DNA of 64,000 nt, from assembly GCA_034687125.1 (NCBI GenBank), contig JAQGBZ010000154.1, forward strand, positions 62,001 to 126,000, read 5' to 3'. Under the pieces are notes generated by a model. The model searched no databases and was not told the origin of the DNA. It worked only from the letters and a program-made list of their open reading frames with translations. Made by a program: the position numbers and the translations under genes. The stretch comes from Neelides folsomi (taxonomy: Eukaryota; Arthropoda; Collembola; Neelipleona; Neelidae). Positions within the stretch are counted from its first letter, which is position 1, and each line of letters begins with the position of its first letter. Below are positions 61,869 through 64,000 of this stretch, piece after piece.

Positions 61869-64000
61869 CCGTTTTTTGTTCGCCTTGGGGAGAAAGGAGC
61901 TCGCATTACTTTACTCTCTATATAACCTCCGTACTGCTCCACCTTCCCTATACACCAACAAGAGCCCTGACATCCCTCTTATTCAGTTTCGCGAGCTTTG
62001 GAGAAAAACAAAAGCCTTCTTCTGAGATTCCCTCCTCCATCCACGATCCCTTTCTTCTTTCAAGATCCAAATCCTTAATTACCAGCAGCACCAAATTAGC
62101 TAAACCTAAACTACATTTCTCTTTTCCATCGGGAGGTTTCTTCTTCTCCCTCCAACCCACCGCTTTCAAAATACAAACGGATTTTCTAGAAGTAACCAAA
62201 CATGAATCTTTGAACCGTCCATTAATTCATTACTAACTTAAATACTAATTTGATCCAACGGGTAATTTAATTCTCAACATTTATACCTTTCTTAATTGTT
62301 AACAGTTTATTAATATAATTTATAATATTTCTTATTAAACAAATGCATAAATGCACAAACAATCTAAATAATAAGCGTTTCTTCTCTCACAACTTCATTG
62401 TAAATATTATGTATTAGATTTTAATATACTCGTAAATATTAACAGGTTTTAAATTTTGATTTATTAATTATAATTTAATTGGATATTGTAAAAACATGTG
62501 GAAGCAGAGATTTGCTTGACCCATTTTATCTCAACTGAATCATTTAAAGTTAATTCAAGACCTTTATCCCTTGGTTTTTCCTGAGGTCGGTCTTAAAAGT
62601 GAATGGATGGAAGGAGTTCTCACTAAGGGCTACTTAGCCCGCCTTTTAGCTCCAAAATTGTATTCCTGAATGACCGAAACTCATTCGGCGGAAGGAGGAA
62701 TGGGGAATTGTAACGTGTGAGCCGAGTCGAGTAATAATGGGATTACACTCAATTATGAAAGGAAAGAAAGAAGAAAGCCGGAACGAAACGATGCATCCTT
62801 CGCCCAATGTTTTTCTCCAATTACCTCCACCTCTGATTTTCTCCTTGTTGGTATGTAAGAAGGTTGGGAGAATGTGTTCATGGCGTGTGTATGAGGAGGG
62901 CAGTTAGCGGTTCCTTACAGATTACTTCAATCTCGCTGTTCCCTTACCCTTTCCCTTTTATGATGAAATCATGACAGTTATTTTGAGAATCACCGCATTT
63001 TATGAACGCACTTCCCTTCTGTCTGCGGAAGAGGGTGGGAAATGAGGAGAGTTAATTTGAGCGGGTGAATACTCACATAACTCCTTCCGCGGCTGCATAA
63101 TATAAGAGGCAATGAGAGAGAAGAAGAAGAGAGATCTTCTTTTCCTTTGTGCCCGACGCCCGGTTCGAGTGGGGTTCATAATGAACGATTTAATTTGTAC
63201 AGACGAGCAAATTTTTCCTCCCCCTTTGAGCCCCAGAAAAGAGAGAGAGAGAAGCAAACAGAGAAGAAAAGACTCATTCTCATTTGGCTTTGAAATGCGG
63301 GCCTTGTTCGGAGAGAAAAAGAGGGCATTATAGAAAACGGCATATATTTATAGCCTTGGCTCATACAGAGTCCCAATACATTTGGCTAATTTCTCTCCTT
63401 AAAGAATCGAGAGCGGGTTGAGGCGGAGCGAGTCGGGATCTCTTAAGGAACCCAGATAGAGACCAATTCAGTTCGCCTGACACGGCCAGGGAAACTTGGA
63501 GTCAAATTGGGTAATGAATATTCCCCTTTCTTTAAGAAAACCCAACACGACGACCGCATTTTCTCCCCTTTGGAATTCTAAAAATCGAATTGCTGTGTTT
63601 CTGTATTCAGCCGCCGATTCGAATATTTTTGCATCCCATTCCCGACTTCTAAAACTCGAAACTAACTCATCAAGCATATTTCGATAGTTGGTCCATTGAA
63701 GAAAGAGAGTCTTCAATTCTTTATTCAAGAGCTAATGAACGTTCCGCCTTCATTATTCCCATTGTGGAATTGGGAAGGAGGGAAGACGCAGCTAGTGAAA
63801 GAAACTGAGGAGTTAATAACAAATCGGCTGCGGTGCGGGTCGGCCAAGTTTCAAATTTACTCACCCTTTACCATTTTTACGAGCTCCGTGAAATGCTAAT
63901 TGCGTATATTGTGTGTGAGAAAGGACCGAGGGAGAGATTTGGGGAAGAGATAACCAAATCCACTTATACTATACACTCTTCTACCCCTATTTATTTATTT
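58138..64000. other. Continuation of the gene-poor tract-rich region to the window end
   Basis: Same character as 32-57 kb: no recognisable gene, mixed purine and pyrimidine tracts, and short unsupported reading frames (the longest is 61187-61720). One microsatellite lies at 61831-61866. The window ends without a boundary. Confidence 0.55.
61831..61866. repeat. (TC)n microsatellite
   Basis: About 18 uninterrupted TC units, the longest simple repeat in the window, within a longer pyrimidine-rich stretch (61810-61875). On the minus strand it is an uninterrupted GAGA run. Confidence 0.95.

Overview
This window is nuclear DNA from an invertebrate animal, and an arthropod-like genome fits best; the species cannot be fixed from the sequence. 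All coding sequence is split by short GT–AG introns (about 50–1,600 bp), non-coding DNA is mostly AT-rich, and all three recognisable genes belong to animal-specific families. There is no prokaryotic, viral or organellar signature.

Layout: (1) 140–10160, plus strand: the 3' seventeen exons of an adhesion G-protein-coupled receptor (EGF, SEA, two Ig domains, hormone-receptor domain, GAIN/GPS, seven membrane helices, long cytoplasmic tail). Its 5' end lies left of the window. (2) 10161–15380: AT-rich spacer with a 460-bp foldback repeat and a 500-bp MITE-like element. (3) 15388–20567, plus strand: a complete l(3)mbt/L3MBTL-type chromatin gene with a visible TATA box, eight coding exons and 1,138 codons. 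It encodes an FCS zinc finger, three MBT repeats, a C2HC finger and a SAM domain. (4) 20568–24979: spacer between convergent genes, holding two strong hairpins. (5) 24980–31917, minus strand: a MYT1/ST18-family zinc-finger transcription factor with ten coding exons, 1,178 codons, four CCHHC fingers and a C-terminal coiled coil. (6) 31918–64000: a 32-kb gene-poor stretch upstream of the MYT1 gene. It is rich in purine/pyrimidine (GAGAG/CTCTC) tracts, is visibly less AT-rich than the left half, and contains one decayed inverted mariner remnant near 57.5–58.1 kb. It is probably regulatory DNA and/or the first intron of the MYT1 gene.

The three genes do not form a pathway. The two nuclear regulators are convergent neighbours: an MBT chromatin reader and a neural-type zinc-finger repressor. 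The receptor lies upstream in tandem with the MBT gene. Exon boundaries were placed by hand from splice signals, and reading phase was checked across every junction; no transcript evidence was available. No CRISPR array, rRNA or convincing tRNA was seen. The most unusual points are a degenerate (apparently uncleavable) GPS in the receptor, stop-free frame-preserving introns in the same gene, homologous intron positions inside two MYT1 zinc fingers, several large foldback repeats, and the compositional switch at about 29 kb.
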